From positions 19,160,260 through 19,224,259 of the forward strand of contig NC_081409.1 in assembly GCF_030272615.1 (NCBI RefSeq): a DNA stretch of 64,000 bases, given 5' to 3'. The stretch comes from Cryptomeria japonica. Lineage: Eukaryota; Streptophyta; Pinopsida; Cupressales; Cupressaceae. A model generated the notes under the pieces. The model was not told where the DNA came from and searched no databases. It saw only the letters and a list, made by a program, of their open reading frames with translations. Each line of letters starts with the position of its first letter. The stretch's first letter is position 1. Below, piece after piece: positions 10,978 through 22,900 of this stretch. The translations under genes and the position numbers were made by a program.

Positions 10978-12090
10978 ATGGAAAACTTGAGAAAACAATT
11001 GGAAACAACTCTTACAGACTATGATGCAGAAAAGGTGAAGAATATCAAACTTGAAGATGATTTAAAGGTTGCTCATGATATTATTCAAGCACTTCAAGAA
11101 AATCTTACCATTGCAAGAAATAAGAGAAGAGAACTTTGTGAAAAGATGCAGAATGAGAACGATGAAAAGGAAACTCTTAATGATTTGGTAAACAAGCTAA
11201 GACAAGAGATCAGTACAACACATAATGAGATACAGGATATGACTATGAGATTTTGTAAAGAAATTGAAGATAGAAAGAAGAATGAAGAAGACTTGGTTAG
11301 AAGACTAAATGATGCTGGAAATGGAAACACAAGACTCAGTCATGAAAATGATATGTTGAAGACAGATCTAATGCACACACAAAATGACAGAACTAAACTC
11401 ATGAGACAAAAGGACTTTTTGGAAAATGAATTGGCTACTGCAAATCAACACAAGGAGAAATTCAAGAAAAGTTTAGAAGAAATTGGTGACATGTTGAAGA
11501 ATCAGAAACCAAATGGTGATACAAATGGCCTTGGCTTTGAAACTGGTGAAAGCTCCGGTACTGCAAACAATCATGATCATAACAAACCAGTAAGACAACC
11601 TACTGCTTACAAATTTATTGGAAAATGCTTTAACTGTAACAAGTATGGTCATAGAGAAAATCAGTGTAGATCTAGAAATTATCAGAACACTAATACACCC
11701 ACCGGTCAATGTTCTAAATGCAACAAAGTTGGTCATAATTCAGAGAATTGCAGAATGAATGTGAGATGTTATGTTTGTGGAAGATTTGGACATTTATCTA
11801 ATCAATGCAGAACACATACCGGCATAGGATATGGGAAAGCTATTCAGAAGAACAATGTGGCTTGTTATGCCTGTAACAAGATTGGACATATTGCTAAATT
11901 TTGTAGAAGCAAGTCCTCACCGACAAATAATAAAGGTCCTAGTTTAAAAGGTAAAGAAAAAGTTGAAGAGGTAAAGCAAGAATTCTCAAAACAATGGATC
12001 AAAAAGTCAGATCAGAATGTTGATGTGAATACTCCTCCACCGGTAGAACAAAGTAACAATCCACCGGCAGGAGACTCTTCATCTAACTGA
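10978..12090 (+). CDS. gag: gag-like protein of element B (coiled coil plus four zinc knuckles)
   Basis: 370 codons, fully open. The start ATG (M-E-N-L-R-K-Q-L) is chosen because the upstream part of the open frame lies within the LTR and PBS. Residues about 1-175 are a long Glu/Lys/Asn-rich coiled coil. Four CCHC knuckles follow at roughly 216-229 (C-F-N-C-N-K-Y-G-H), 243-256 (C-S-K-C), 262-275 (C-Y-V-C) and 299-312 (C-Y-A-C). The C-terminus is Pro/Asn/Ser-rich and ends D-S-S-S-N. Several CCHC knuckles imply RNA binding, and the coiled coil implies self-assembly, so a nucleocapsid-like particle role is likely. The usual Copia gag (UBN2) domain is not recognisable. It is the only intact transposon ORF of this type in the window, so B may be among the younger copies. 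Confidence 0.85.
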   Translation: MENLRKQLETTLTDYDAEKVKNIKLEDDLKVAHDIIQALQENLTIARNKRRELCEKMQNENDEKETLNDLVNKLRQEISTTHNEIQDMTMRFCKEIEDRKKNEEDLVRRLNDAGNGNTRLSHENDMLKTDLMHTQNDRTKLMRQKDFLENELATANQHKEKFKKSLEEIGDMLKNQKPNGDTNGLGFETGESSGTANNHDHNKPVRQPTAYKFIGKCFNCNKYGHRENQCRSRNYQNTNTPTGQCSKCNKVGHNSENCRMNVRCYVCGRFGHLSNQCRTHTGIGYGKAIQKNNVACYACNKIGHIAKFCRSKSSPTNNKGPSLKGKEKVEEVKQEFSKQWIKKSDQNVDVNTPPPVEQSNNPPAGDSSSN

Positions 12091-12395
12091 AGAAAATTCT
12101 TTTGGGGGTTTAGCAACAAAATGAAAAACATGCTATTATTCCTTCGGTTGATGGTGAGAAGTTGAAATTACTTCTATATCGACAGATGAGTTAAGTTGTG
12201 ACTTAACTGGCAAGCATTAAATGTGGTAGTTGGCAAAAATAGCATTATAAAGCAAGTGTTTTGGCTCCTTTTTCATTCACCAAACATTCAAATCCTCGAG
12301 AGCGCGAAAATTCCCGAGCAAAGGTATTCTAAACAAAGAAGTAAAGCAATCTATCAAATCATTCATCCTTAAGGCAGATTGAGGTATTTATAGCT
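12091..12395 (+). other. Spacer between gag and ORF2 of element B
   Basis: Non-coding 305 bp. Contains a TATA-like CATTATAAAG near 12241 and AGGTATTT at 12382-12389, 6 nt before the ORF2 ATG. The AGGTATTT motif recurs upstream of ORF2 in A, E and G and resembles a plant 5' splice site, but no matching intron could be defined. Confidence 0.5.
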
Positions 12396-15300
12396 ATGTC
12401 ATCTTCATCCACTCCTGAATTTATTGCAAACCCTACTGTTGTTGAGGTTGTTAAGCGCCCTAGACCTGTTTTCAAACTGGTTCCCGAAATTGCAAAGAAA
12501 GATGATAGCATAGGTGCATTTTCTCAAATCCCTAAAGGAGTAGTATATGCTGAAGACCCTAGAATGTATATACATTGTCATATTGATGAACTAGGTGATG
12601 ATGAAATCAAAAATATGTATAAGACTGTAATCTGTGATGAATCCAAAAATGTCAAACCTGAACATAAGATAGTAGAAACCCTAGTTTTCACTAAAATTCT
12701 TAGTATCCCGGATTTCCCCAAGGATATAATAAGGATTGTGTTAAGAAGAGTACATGGTGAATTTTTTTGGTTAGAATCTATTCATAAAATCACAAAAGAA
12801 GCAGTAAAAGTTGTAATAGGGTTACCCTCCACCGGCAACAGACCTGACAAAACTAAGAAGGTCTCAAATGACTTAGTGACAAACCTAACCGGTGCAACAT
12901 TTGATAAGAGATCTCTAAGGGTAAACGATGTAAAGGATATAAATATCAGATTTATCAGTATGATCTTAGGTTACAAGGCTACACATGCGAATAGGTTAAA
13001 CTCAGTTTCTAGCCTATGTATTAAGAGTGTCTATGATATGGTCAATGATAATGCAAGGATAGACATATGTGAATGGCTTAAAGATGAGTTGATAGACAAT
13101 TTGGGAAAGATTAAAGGAGATAAGAAAGGAACATTCGGATTTGGAAACTTACTTATTTGTCTGATGCTATACATAACCAAACAAGTACTCGGTATTGGTG
13201 CTAGAGATTTTGGATTTGATATACCGGTAGGAAAACAACTATCGGAACTATTGAACAATATGGGAGAGAATAGGGAGAAAAACATAAATGAGCATTTTCA
13301 AGCACTAAAGGCTCGAATGAAAACTAGAGTAAGGCTATCACAAGCTATTGTGGACAAGTATAAAAAAGAAATCTGTTTTGTGATAAAGAAAGATGAAATT
13401 TGGATGGAGGCAGTTATCCCTAGAACCATCTGGGTAACTGAAATGGGCTATGAGACAGATGATAACATCATAGAAACTTATGCAAAAGCCCCCCTTGAAG
13501 CTCCTAAGTAACCGGAAGAGAAAGTATTTGGTAGTGCAGAAACAATTGAAAGAACAATACAATCAAGGAAAAGAGAAGAAGGTGAAACAAACTATTGCTC
13601 CTAATGACAAACTTCTTAGCGAAATAACTGAGGATGGTAAGTTGAAGAATATCAATAAAATATACAATACACTATCAGCTGATGATAAGGAAAGTATAGA
13701 GAACAGTGTAATTTTGCACTTAGATATATACAAGAAATTCTTAATGGAAGTTGTTGATGAAATTCCAAATGACTTGTATAGGAGATTAGAAGCTAGAAGA
13801 TTATCTATTGTTGAACTAGATAAAAAGATTAAGATTGAAAAATTACTGGCAGTGCATCCAATCAACTCACCTAATGAAATAGATAAATTAATCAGTGAGG
13901 CTAACCAGACAGTGTTTTCTACTACTCACCGGCATGTAGCATTAATGGCGGGCAGAGTAAAGGAAGTTTATGAGGAAACTGCTGATGGATGGGATATTTT
14001 CTTTGTGGAGAAAGAAAAAGAGGAAGAATTACTCAAACCTAAAACCATCAAAGTATATCAAAAGGACAGAGACAAGGGTAAAGGTAAGGTAGGCGGACCA
14101 CCAAGCTTAAAAATAACTGACAATATGCCCCCACCTCCTTCAGATACTACTCCACCTATAGATATCACTGAAAATCAATCGGCCACTAAGAGTATGGAAA
14201 CTCCGGTAGAAGATACAAACCCTGAATCAAAAATTTTGTATACAGTAAATGTAGATACTTAGGAAGTTAATTTCGTGGTTGATAGGGAGACCACTGAGGA
14301 TAAGGACAAAGATGTGACTACTGAGTCACCGGCTGCAGAGGTTGAGTTAAACAAAGAAAAAAATTCACAACCAGAGAAACCGGCAATGGATACCACTGAG
14401 AAACAATCTGAAGAACCGGCTAAGCAAAGTTCAGAGGCACAAACTGAAGAACCGACAACTGAAAACTTAGAGAAACCTTCTGAGACATGGTTAGAGAAAC
14501 CCAAACCGGTACAGGTTGAAGCACAGGTACAGACAAAGACAATGGCACTGACACAAACTGAAAAGCCTAAACCTTTGTTTGTGGAAATGAAAACACAAAC
14601 TAACCTACGAGAGGTCGAACAAAGCAAGGAAATAACTACAACCGGTAGCATGGCTATTGTAAAAACTATTGGAAAAACATCTGGTACAACTATGACAGAA
14701 TTCAGACCTACTAATTTAACTGAGGTCTTATTAGATTCAATAAAGAAGATCACGGAATGCAATGCACAAGCCTATAAGGCTATTGATGATACCATACCAA
14801 TTCTTAAATTGATAGCACCAAAGTGCAGTGTTGAGAATAAAGATTCTTTAGGTCAACTAGACACATTGTCTAAGTTTATCACCGGCAACCTAGTAACTAT
14901 TGATCAAATGAATGAGGATACATTTAAGGAGAGACTAATAAAAGAAAAAGAGAAATTATTTGAGGATATTGTAAAGAAAAACAAGGAAGAAATGGACACC
15001 CTTTTACCGAAACTTGGAGAAATAATCTATGACTTCAAGAAACTATACAGGGACACTTGTAAAATGAATGTCTTAACAGAGGATCTTGACAAGGCGATCA
15101 GAAAAGCACAAGAGAAAATAAATAATATTGCTAACAATCTGATTGGCACATTAGATTCATTTTTGGAATTAGAAAAGAAAATTGCAGAGTAGGAAGAGAA
15201 AATCAAGAAATTAGAGAAAGACAAACAGGAAATAAAGGACAAGGCAAAGGACTTAAAATGCAGACTTAGTCCAAGACTAGAGTATCTTATTTCTTTGAGA

Positions 15301-15507
15301 AAAGAAATATCTGAGGCTCTGATTCCCGTACTAAAGACATCGGAAGAGAAAATGCACATACTCACCGGTACAGTGCAGAGAACACAAGAGGCCATAAAAG
15401 ATTGCAAAACTTTTAGCAATGGCATAAATTTAGTTTTGACATATATCTTTCAGATTGTAACCCATCGGTTACAAAAATCCAAGCATGACTCCATTGATAG
15501 CGAATGA
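12396..15507 (+). pseudogene. ORF2 of element B: large unrecognised protein, lightly broken
   Basis: Opens with ATG at 12396 and reads about 1036 codons in total. The first 371 codons are open to TAA 13509-13511, where aligned copies suggest the frame should run on. Reading then shifts by one frame in the 13500-13600 region and continues to TGA 15505-15507, with TAG at 14260-14262 and 15190-15192 (each before Glu, consistent with lost Gln codons). Modules: an N-terminal folded part (P-T-V-V-E-V, E-F-F-W-L-E, F-G-F-G-N-L-L-I-C, V-I-P-R-T-I-W then M-G-Y-E-T-D), a second helical module (D-L-Y-R-R-L-E-A-R-R), a Thr/Glu/Pro/Lys-rich low-complexity stretch (about 14290-14600), and a helical C-terminus. 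I do not recognise the family. The position and conservation suggest an element-specific accessory protein. Confidence 0.7.
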
Positions 15508-15670
15508 CAACCTTTGTCAATGATGTCAAAGGGGGAGTAGTGGGATGAGAAAAATGGTTCATCTGCTCAGGGGGAGCATACAGTTTTGGTAAGACAATTT
15601 TGGCAGACTATTTTTGGATATCATTTTGGACACTTTTTGATTTTTCTCATGAGTGTTGCCATCAATGCCA

Positions 15671-15681
15671 AAGGGGGAGAT
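15671..15681 (+). other. Polypurine tract of element B
   Basis: AAGGGGGAGAT abuts the 3' LTR start TGTTGGC. The phrase 'tgccatcaatgccaaaggggg' just before it is nearly the same in A, E and, on the minus strand, D. Confidence 0.8.
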
Positions 15682-16466
15682 TGTTGGCAAATGCACACTC
15701 CAATGAGAAATTGTAGGTGATTTAAGGTTTTGTCATTGATGGAAACTTTGCAATCATATGATATCGGCAAGATAGAATACCGACATCGGCAACGACAAAC
15801 TCTACATTAGCACACAGAACACCGACAGTGAAAGGAAGGATACCGACACCTTGGCCGACAAGGATTTTTCTTATAATGTATTTTTTAATTAATTGTAAAA
15901 TCATTGTAAGCCAGCATGGCAATTTGTAAAATGACTCATAGATGTATAAGATCATTGTAGAACATTTTGTAATAAGGAGATAGGCGAAATTATGCAGACC
16001 TATTATGCTAATTATAGGTTAAGGGTTTATGTATGTAGTAGAGCTTAAACCGGTACTGGATCTGGCATAGTAGATGCTAATCTGAAGCAGTACAAGACAT
16101 TGGATTAATATAATCCATTTTTGTAAGTTAGTGTGACTTCTTTTGTAATTGAGCAGTGAGCTCTAGGCACTTGGCCTTCCTGCATGTGCAGGCCCGTATT
16201 GTAAGAGTAATATTCCCTTATTGGCCAATAAGCGAATATTGTGGGTTAGAAATCCCACCGAGGTTTTTCCCACATCGGGTTTCCTCATTAAAATACTGTG
16301 TTATGGGGTGCTTCTCATGTGGTTACTGTTATTCTTGTTTACTACATTATTTCTGGTTTACCAGTACACAGTTTTAATATGCTTTTCATGTTTTAAGTCA
16401 AGTAAATTTATTAATCGGTTAGATATTGATTCACCCCCCCTCTCAGTATCTTTGGGAATCCTAACA
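15682..16466 (+). mobile_element. 3' LTR of element B
   Basis: TGTTGGCAAATGCACACTCC to AATCCTAACA, closely matching the 5' LTR over its full length. After 16466 the interrupted gag of element A resumes (AAAATGAGATATGAAC). Confidence 0.88.
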
Positions 16467-16894
16467 AAAATGAGATATGAACTTTGAAGAAGAACCTGAA
16501 TGATGTTGATGAATTCATTAATAACCTGAAGGATCAAGCAAATGTCTTTAGAGAGAAGAGGAAGGAATTGATGGACAAGTTGTAGGAAAAATAAGATCAG
16601 ATCATGGAATACTAGGATAAATTTGATGAAGTTAACAAGTTTGAAAGAGAGAATGTTGCTTTGAAGAATGAGATGCAATCCATTGTGATGAGGTTGACTA
16701 AGGAGATTGAGGACCGGAAGAAGAATGAAGAGAATCTGGCACAATCATTGAAGGAAGGAGTGGATGAATGCTTCAAGCTTACTTATGAGAATGATCAATT
16801 GAAGCTTGAGTTGACACAGTACAGGAATAATGGTCAAGAACTTGAGAGACAGATCATCACCTTAAGAGATGAACTTGCTAGTGCAAATGAATAC

Positions 16895-17746
16895 TATTGA
16901 CGGGTGTTTTGACACACTCACTAGCAGTCAGGTAGTTTATGTGAACACTCACCACCTCTCCTAAAAAGCAATAATTTTTGGGAAACTAACCACTCCAAGG
17001 TCTCTATAGTTGGGTCTTGACGGTAATGGGCAACTCAATGGTTGATGTGATTGTACTTGTCAAGGGGCCTATTGGTTGAAACAACTTCCAATACCTTAAC
17101 CCCTTTTTTTTGTATTTTCTGATTTACATTCTCTCTCAAAATAAACAAGAAAATAACAATGAAATAAATACAATAACAACTGAATTATCCACACGGTGAG
17201 AATTTCATAACCCAGTATTATCAGTATCACTAAATCAACATTCAAATGAAGAATTCTAGAAAATATATAAAGTCAGACAACTTCACATATCAACGGAAAT
17301 GAATAACATCAAATCAATAATCACCATATCAATCTAATCCTCATATACCATTTCCATGCACAATATGATTCATAAAATAATAAAGCATCCAAAAGAACTA
17401 GTTGTTGATCCAAATAATAGAAGTTACTAGATAATGAAGAACATAACCATATAGAACACACAAGTAGATCAGGCAATCCACAAGCTACTTTTTGTATTAA
17501 ACTTCAAAGAGTGTCACAAAACCTTCTAAACTCATAAAAATCTACATCAAAATCTCTAAATTGGACCTCAAATCATCAATTCGCGGACCCTTACAATGAA
17601 ATAACTTTTCCAATTTATAGAGTTTTTTATCCTACTTTCTAGGAAATAAATCTATTTAAATTAAGCACCACAAAAGAAAGGAGTTGCAGTTGACATGCAA
17701 GTCTCTGCCTTGAACTCCAGTTAACTACTACGAATGGTGACTGGGT
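16895..17746 (-). other. 3' non-coding part of element F
   Basis: No ORF of note. On the minus strand it includes a purine run AAAAAAAAGGGG (+ strand about 17101-17112), which could be a PPT but is not followed by a recognisable LTR. The rest is AT-rich with no similarity seen to the right end of F. Confidence 0.45.
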
Positions 17747-18092
17747 TGCTGCAATCTAGGATTGTCGTTGCACCAAAAGATCGAGCCTGTCAATGCCCGA
17801 TACAACCACTAGACTTATAGAATCTACAGGAGGCTATTAAACCATGTCGCAAATCCGTGCGAGGGATGCTAGCCCACTACCAACAATCCCCCTGCAAACG
17901 TTACTCGATGCGACTTACATGATTCTAACCCGTGACCAAGCTTTGATACCACTTGTTACAAGCTAGGGTTGTCATTGCACCAAAATATCAACCCTGTCAA
18001 TGGCCAATACAACCACTAGACTTATAGAATCCACAAGAGGGCATTAAACCATGTCGTGAATCCTCGCAAGGGACGCTAGCCCACTGCCAACA
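17747..18092 (-). mobile_element. TRIM-like element inside F
   Basis: Two 139-bp direct repeats (17747-17885 and 17954-18092) flank a 68-bp centre. Read on the minus strand each repeat ends in CA and contains 'ataagtctagtggttgtat', as in the TRIM at 58765. The centre has a PBS-like AGTGGTATCAAAGC (+ GCTTTGATACCACT near 17940-17953) and a purine-rich end. The outer flanks do not match (TGGGT versus ATTCT), so this copy was either recombined or inserted as part of the larger composite with the C LTR. Confidence 0.65.
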
Positions 18093-18480
18093 ATTCTTAG
18101 CTACTGGAGAAAAAGTCTCATCATAATCAATTCCTTCCTTCTGAGAATATCATCTACACACCAATCTCGCCTTATTACTCACAACTTGTCCATCCTCATT
18201 CAAATTATTCCTAAAGACCCATTCAGTTCCAATAACATTCTTATTTTTAGGCTGAGGAACTAAAGTCCATATGTTCTTTTCTATCTGATCTAATTCCTCT
18301 TCCATAGCTCTCATCCAACATTTATCTTTACAAGCTTTAATGATTGATGCCGGTTCAACTTGAGAAATTTAACATACCTTATCAGCTACCAACCTTTATT
18401 CTTGTCATTACTCCTTTTTTCTTGTCTCCAATGATCTGATTTTCTGAATGATTTAACCTTACATACCTAGGAGTCTTTTG
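18093..18480 (-). pseudogene. pol: Copia pol fragment (IN-RT linker and start of RT)
   Basis: Minus-strand translation gives R-Y-V-R-L-N-H-S-E-N-Q-I-I-G-D, then M-E-E-E-L-D-Q-I-E-K-N, W-T-L-V-P-Q-P-K, W-V-F-R-N-N-L-N-E-D-G, N-K-A-R-L-V-C and D-Y-D-E-T-F-S-P-V-A-K. These parallel the same segments of element D pol at 31000-31430. It is cut at 18092 by the TRIM and begins only about 20-30 nt after the C-family PBS, so gag, protease and integrase have been deleted. This is the only coding evidence linked to LTR family C. Confidence 0.8.
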
Positions 18481-18509
18481 ACTTTTTGTTTCTCTGCTCT
18501 AATACCAAT

Positions 18510-19742
18510 TGTTATGATAAGCAGTGGACAACTGAGAGAGAGGGGGGGGGGGGGGATGAATTAGTTTTCAACATATTATGAAATTTTGAGCACACAATAC
18601 CTTTTACCGAAATGCATAAACCAAATACCTTAATAACAGATATATCAATTAAGCACAAACATAAATCACAGAACAATTATCAACCATCCACAACACATAA
18701 CACCGACATTTGTACGTGGAAAACCCAGTAAAGGGAAAAACCACGGTGGGAAGCCTACCCATAGTCAAATAATACTTTTGCAGTAAGTATGTGATTAGAA
18801 TAAGAGAGGCATGCACATGTAGGAAGGCCAATAGCCTATAGCACACTCCTCATCACAAAAGGAGCTTCACTAACTACAAAAGAAATCTAGACTACAATCT
18901 GGAAAGATGAATGAACTGCAAGAATAGCATCTCTTATGCTTGAGTACAGTTCCAGTTAAGCTCAATACCAAAGGTCTTAAACCTCTTACACAAACCCGAT
19001 TCGATCACCTATGATCGACAAAAACCTCTGCATATGATTCTAACTTTATTCGCACACAAATAATCTCATAACACACATATCATGATCTACAAAGAGATCT
19101 TACATCATATTTATACCAACCCGGGACCTAAACAATTAGGTCGGCCACCAAAAAGATAATACAATAAATCTGTTACATAATCCCACAAACCAATGATAAG
19201 CCAAGTCGGCCTAAGACCAAAACAACATAAACCAAACAATAAATCCAACCGGTAATGCATCGGGAGCATCAAATAACACGTTACATAAACTGGTCCATAA
19301 CCTAGTAGAATAAGACTAGACCTATAATAGGTTGTCATAAGCCAAATGAAACACCACCGATCAACTGGAACACAAACATGATAACCATCAACATCCTGAT
19401 AGCCTTCTAGAAGACGCACCAACACCACTTATCGGATCCATCAAAAGATTTTCAACAAAGCTTTGTCGTTAAAACCCTTACCGATAACCAAAAGGCTTAC
19501 TAGAACAAATGATAGCATCCGGATCATCAAATCCCAAACCAACTGAATGTGATATGCATTAGGAACACATGAATAACCAATCCAAACCAAATCCTCAAGC
19601 CGGAACATACCGGAGAAGATCTCCAGATCAACATCATAAACCAACCACTCTATCGGAACTGGGTAGACAGAAAAACAAATAGTGTTGACATCAATAGAAA
19701 ACATCAATGCAACACATAATCAATTCCTCCAAATTGCCAACA
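18510..19742 (-). mobile_element. C-family LTR, minus orientation, followed by PBS
   Basis: On the minus strand it runs from TGTTGGCAATTTGGAGG (19742) to CTTATCATAACA (18510). The next bases, ATTGGTATTAGAGC (+ 18496-18509), are a PBS, so this is the 5' LTR of its element. It includes the long G run (+ 18541-18555) corresponding to the C-run/CTCTCAGT motif of sister LTRs. Confidence 0.8.
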
Positions 19743-19910
19743 TGGGTGACCATTACGAAATCGGTGCTCCATGAACCAACACTTCGTAATCATGCAAAAC
19801 TTGCTCAATAATTAAAGTACATGATGGAGTAGTAGTTGAAGTCCCAGTACTAGTGACATGCAAAATTATCAAAAATATCATGCTACCATTAGCAACTATA
19901 TGTTTATATT

Positions 19911-22900
19911 TTACTTCTTTTTATAGCTCTTGAAGTTACTAATGAAGCATGCAACTACCTCAGTAGGAGGATCAACAACATATTTGATTCTGAACTTGAA
20001 CTTCTTTAAAATCTCCTTTGTGTTCTTTCGCCTATCTACCAACTTCTCTATTATCCCTCTAGCCTTTTGACATTGAGTCACCAAGTATGTATATCTATCC
20101 ATTGACTCAACACTAAACTCAACAAAAATTGTAAAATAATGTGCTACATATGAGTCCCACTGATTGAGTATCTTGTCCTCCTCCAAATGTCCAATACTAA
20201 GAATACCAAGTCCAAAAATACCTAACAATTTTTCTACAAACTTTTCATATTTCTTTATCGAACCAAGGAGAGGAAGATGGATATCTGTTATGCTCTTTCC
20301 ATACTGCTAAAGAATCTCAATCTTTAATTCTAAAATGTATATATAAGACTACAAGTTCCCAATACTATCTCCTCCCAAGAGATCTTCCTTCATTATGATA
20401 TCATCTCCAAGATTCAAAATCTTATTCAATATCTCATATTGTTTAGTAAAAATGTTCAGCTTTTGCTCCCATTATTGAGAACATGAAGCGAAATCTCCTT
20501 CTATCTACGAGGCTTTCATATATATCACCATAGTATTTTGCAAAAACATTCTAATTTTAGAAGCATTATCTTGTGCCCATGTTTTTGTTGTTGCAGCCAC
20601 CTTTCTCATTTTAAAGAGTGTTCTCACGTCACCTTTCAGAAGTGATGAAGCTGAAGGTAAACTATCATTTACACATGCATCTAGTGGTTTGCCCATTTCT
20701 ACAAGTAGCTTCTTATATTGTTCCAATTGCTCCTTAACTTATGACTGAGAACTGTGTTCTTTCTCCATTTTGCTCCTTACCACACTGGTAGCAAGTTCCA
20801 AAGTATCTAACTCTCCCCTTCTTGGTCTGTTTACCCAATCTAACCTGTGAAACTTGGTATTTCGAGGAGCTTTCCCCTTCAACTTGTATAGGAGCTGCAA
20901 TATCAACAATCACCTCACCAGATCTGGTTCTAGACAAATTATGTATTGTTTTTGCCTTCTTTGTTTTCCTTGGCTCTTCAGTGATTGATTGTTGCAAGGT
21001 GATGTTTGGCAATACTACTTTCTTCTTCTTCTCAAAGGTGAAACTTAACCACTGTGGTGTGTTTTCATCCTTATCACCTTCGTGTGCTACGATCTCCGCA
21101 GTCACCTTGTGTACCTTTCGTAACTTCTCTTCTCCTTCATCTTTCTCTTCCTCTTGATTCTTACTTTAATCCTCTTCTCGCCGAGAAATTTGAACATCTT
21201 GGGCTGAAGTAATCTATTGAGCTTGGTTTGTTTGAAGAGCATTATCAATATTCAACCGGTGTTTTTTTATGCAACTCTCCTAACCTTACACTCACTTCTT
21301 CCTCAAACCCTTTATTGGCTTTATCTATCTCTTTCAATCCTCCTTCACCTTCTATTTCCTTAAACAAATTCTCTTGGTCCTCAAGATTTAAAAAAATCTT
21401 TCATCATGTTCATCATCAAGCTCATCTTGTTCTTTCTCCCCTTTAGCCGACTAGTTCTCTTGTAGATTCTACTCATCCACATCCATAGGATAAACCTGTT
21501 CTTGTTCAGGCACCTATGAGTGTTACTCAAATCGAGAAGATTTCTTTCTTTTCTTTTTCTCAACCTTCCTTCATGCCAATTATATAATAGGTTGTTGATC
21601 CTCCTGATTAGAATCAGACTCAATATTATGAATGGTCTCCCTTTCAATAGTAGGAGTCATTACAGGTTCAATCTTTTGTATTAATGGGGGTGATGTTAGT
21701 GCTGTTGTAGCAAATGTAATAATGGGTGTAGACATCGGCGTTGTTAGAGGAATTATAGTAGTTGACGATGTAAAAATAGGAGCTTGTGTCATTGTAGTAG
21801 GTGAAGGTTGAGTCGATGTTGTTGTTGTGTCAGGAGGAGGTTGAGTTGATGTAGACATTCCTTCATCAACCTTTCCTTTCTCATATTTCTCCATGGTGCC
21901 TTCTCCTGACATTTTCCCAATAGCAACCCTAACAGGATGTATTTTTGCCTGTGGCATAGCTCTTAATCCCTCCCTTATTCCAAAATTTGCTGCTTTCTTT
22001 AACAACTCAACTTTTTGCATTTGTTTCTTTACTTGTTCCATAAGCTCTTTTGTGGTTGGCAAAGGTCCCACAGCTTCATCAGGTTCCGTAGATGTGTTCT
22101 TTCTAGAACCAGAGCTCGTTCTTCGAGCATATTCTTTGTGTACCTTTGACTAAGGATTATCAGTGGCTGATTCTTTATGTTTTCCCTTTGAGACACTAGG
22201 CCTAATCCTCAAACTCGGGTATTGTTTAGTTCTTTTTACATTTTTTGTGTTATTAAATCTATATCTACTTTTTCTTGTCCCAACCATCTTACTGGGGAAA
22301 GGGGCTTCTTATCAATTCTTTTGTCTTTGTATGTTGGGTCTAATAGCTCACCATCATCCCTCAATTCTTTAGGAAGATTTGTCTCTATTTCAAAATATCT
22401 TATTTGTGGTACTGTGAGCTGATAATAACTCTTCTCCCTAACTTCAAAATTGTCTTGAAGGTTAGCCCAGAAGTCTTCCAACTTAGGTTTATGTCCATCA
22501 TATGCTTTTGGCATCATTTGCTTCAATTTACCATATGGATCATAGTATTCACGACCATAATTAAATTCTTTCAAATGTAAGTCCTGTAACTCTTGCTCAG
22601 CTTCCTTAGCCACTTGGATTTTTTAACAAGAAAAATCACCAATTGTTACGGAAAAATAAACACCTGTTTGGTGCTTTGAAGATAATAATGATTGCAATCC
22701 GACCATCTTCCTAACATACTCCAAAAGTATCACCCTATTATTACAATACCTGGGCAGCAGTATGAGATTTCTTGTAAAGCCACTAACTCTGATATATCTA
22801 GAACGTTGATTCTGGAGGAACCAACATCCCCATTCCTTTATTACTTCCATTACCTCTGGGCTTATTCTATAACCTTCATCGCCTGTGAGCTTTGTGATAA

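Larger units (their letters stand above)
10108..16466 (+). mobile_element. Element B: complete pol-less two-ORF LTR element
   Basis: 6359 bp, inserted in element A's gag, with flanking GAAAT/AAAAT (4 of 5). LTRs are 799 bp (10108-10906) and 785 bp (15682-16466). Order: LTR, PBS, intact gag, 305-bp spacer, ORF2, PPT, LTR. The whole interior is 4.8 kb and contains no protease, integrase, RT or RNase H motif on either strand. This is the cleanest example in the window of the gag-plus-ORF2 design. By analogy with known non-autonomous LTR elements it must borrow pol from another element. Confidence 0.88.
17747..19742 (-). mobile_element. Composite: C-family LTR, RT fragment and TRIM
   Basis: TGGGT precedes 17747 and TGGGT follows 19742, an exact 5-bp target duplication around a unit that has, on the minus strand, a C-family LTR, its PBS, a fragment of Copia RT linker and RT, and then a TRIM. 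The integrated molecule thus seems to have one C-LTR end and one TRIM end. Template switching during reverse transcription is one explanation; a later deletion plus a chance 5-bp match is the alternative. Confidence 0.5.

Noticed and set aside
14259-14762. 167-codon minus-strand frame opposite ORF2 of element B
   Set aside because: Antisense to the Thr/Glu/Pro-rich part of ORF2; its Ser/Val-rich composition is a by-product of that strand.
18541-18555. Long G run as an assembly or quadruplex feature
   Set aside because: It is the complement of the C-run motif present in every LTR family here, so it is a normal LTR part. Its exact length may be unreliable.
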